NCBI GenBank assembly: GCA_946887025.1
Contig: CAMPJY010000064.1
Span: 1-13,568, forward strand
From: an uncultured Salinimicrobium sp.
GTDB lineage: Bacteria; Bacteroidota; Bacteroidia; Flavobacteriales; Flavobacteriaceae
Direction of reading: 5' to 3'
DNA: 13,568 bases
In this document: one piece after another, positions 12,955 through 13,568 of the stretch
Position numbering within the stretch: the first letter of the stretch is position 1
Layout of the letters: every line of letters starts with the position of its first letter
Translations under genes and position numbers: made by a program
Notes under the pieces: model-generated
Told to the model about the DNA's origin: nothing
Databases searched by the model: none
The model's input: the letters and a program-made list of their open reading frames with translations, nothing else

Positions 12955-13568
12955 ATGCCCGAATTTTATAAGAATATCGTTAAGAACAACAGGGAATGGG
13001 TGGAATCCTGTATTTCACAGGACCCCGAATATTTCAGAAAGCTGGCTGACAGACAGCAGCCTCCTTTGCTTTGGATAGGCTGTGCCGATTCCAGGGTGCC
13101 CGCCAACCAGATCATAGGCGCTGAACCCGGGGATGTCTTTGTTCACCGGAATATAGCCAATATGGTAGTGCATTCAGACATGAACATGCTCAGCGTCCTG
13201 GATTACGCCGTGAACGTTTTAAAAATTAAGCACGTCATCGTCTGCGGGCATTATGGCTGTGGGGGAGTGGCGGCTGCCATGACCAATCAGTCCTTCGGAC
13301 TTATCGACAACTGGATACGCCATATCAAAACCATCTACCGCCTTCACAAGGAAACCCTCGATGGGATCCAGGACCAGCAGGAGCGCTTCGACAGATTTGT
13401 GGAGCTGAACGTGGTGGAACAGGTATTCGATCTTGCAAAGACCTCCATCGTTCAGAATGCCTGGAAAAACAACCAGGACCTGCACCTGCATGGATGGGTT
13501 TACGGAGTGAGTTCGGGGCTTATCAAGGATCTCGATGTGAATGTAAGCAGCGAAACCCAGCTGGATGA
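12955..13568 (+). CDS. can: Beta-class carbonic anhydrase, cut by window edge
   Basis: Translation from the ATG at 12955 stays open for 204 codons to the window end, so the gene lacks only a short tail; homologues run about 210-220 residues. The zinc-binding and catalytic residues of beta carbonic anhydrases are present: Cys43 and Asp45-Arg47 in IGCADSRVPA, and His99 and Cys102 in CGHYGCGGV. The flow of motifs (FVHRNIANMVVHSDMNMLSVLDYAV, LIDNWIRHI, FVELNVVEQV, AWKNNQDLHLHGWVYG) follows E. coli Can closely from memory. The enzyme interconverts CO2 and bicarbonate in the cytosol to supply biosynthetic carboxylases. It lies 79 bp after batE with a good -7 element of its own, so it is probably a separate transcription unit, though read-through from the bat operon is possible. 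Confidence 0.94.
   Translation, partial: MPEFYKNIVKNNREWVESCISQDPEYFRKLADRQQPPLLWIGCADSRVPANQIIGAEPGDVFVHRNIANMVVHSDMNMLSVLDYAVNVLKIKHVIVCGHYGCGGVAAAMTNQSFGLIDNWIRHIKTIYRLHKETLDGIQDQQERFDRFVELNVVEQVFDLAKTSIVQNAWKNNQDLHLHGWVYGVSSGLIKDLDVNVSSETQLD

Overview
The window looks like a chromosomal segment from a member of the Bacteroidota, probably the family Flavobacteriaceae. Three things point there. It carries a complete eight-gene Bat (Bacteroides aerotolerance) cluster. Several secretory signal peptides end in Ala-Gln. Upstream regions contain TTG-N(19-20)-TAnnTTTG-like promoters instead of sigma70 boxes. The lipoprotein has an acidic stretch right after its lipobox Cys, as surface lipoproteins of this phylum do. 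The genus cannot be fixed from sequence alone. No tRNA, rRNA, CRISPR array, transposase or phage gene is visible, and no stretch above 300 bases lacks a gene.

Left part (1-2487, minus strand). Three genes read leftward: an aldo/keto reductase-family protein that has lost two of the four classical catalytic residues, a YdfG-like short-chain dehydrogenase, and the first ~277 codons of a Schlafen/AlbA_2-type protein that runs off the left edge. A divergent intergenic region (2488-2638) separates them from a plus-strand surface lipoprotein gene (DUF4382 plus a carboxypeptidase-regulatory-like domain). That region holds four CGTTAA hexamers at 10-11 bp spacing, lying between two opposed promoter candidates. 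The lipoprotein gene ends at a strong stem-loop terminator (3474-3507).

Central part (3602-12875, plus strand). This is the Bat operon: MoxR AAA+ ATPase, DUF58 VWA-like protein, a BatD-like two-membrane-segment protein, BatA and BatB (membrane VWA proteins), BatC (TPR with a Gln/Glu-rich linker), BatD (large periplasmic beta protein) and BatE (TPR, two membrane segments, SH3). From family knowledge, MoxR ATPases act with VWA partners as chaperone-like modules. The inferred picture is a cytosolic ATPase with DUF58 working under a membrane assembly of BatA/B/D and the BatD-like protein, with BatC and BatE presenting TPRs in the periplasm. Several genes overlap or abut, which supports co-transcription.

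Right edge (12955-13568). A beta-class carbonic anhydrase of the E. coli Can type, cut a few codons before its expected end, has its own good -7 element.

The least ordinary signals are regulatory or repetitive. They are the phased CGTTAA cluster; 7-bp-period AGTTAWG arrays arranged as an inverted pair between moxR and the DUF58 gene, with a further copy translated into the N-terminus of the BatD-like protein; and a second 7-bp-period family (TAAACNN) in the batA-batB gap. No wholly new gene system is evident. The Bat cluster is known but poorly understood mechanistically.
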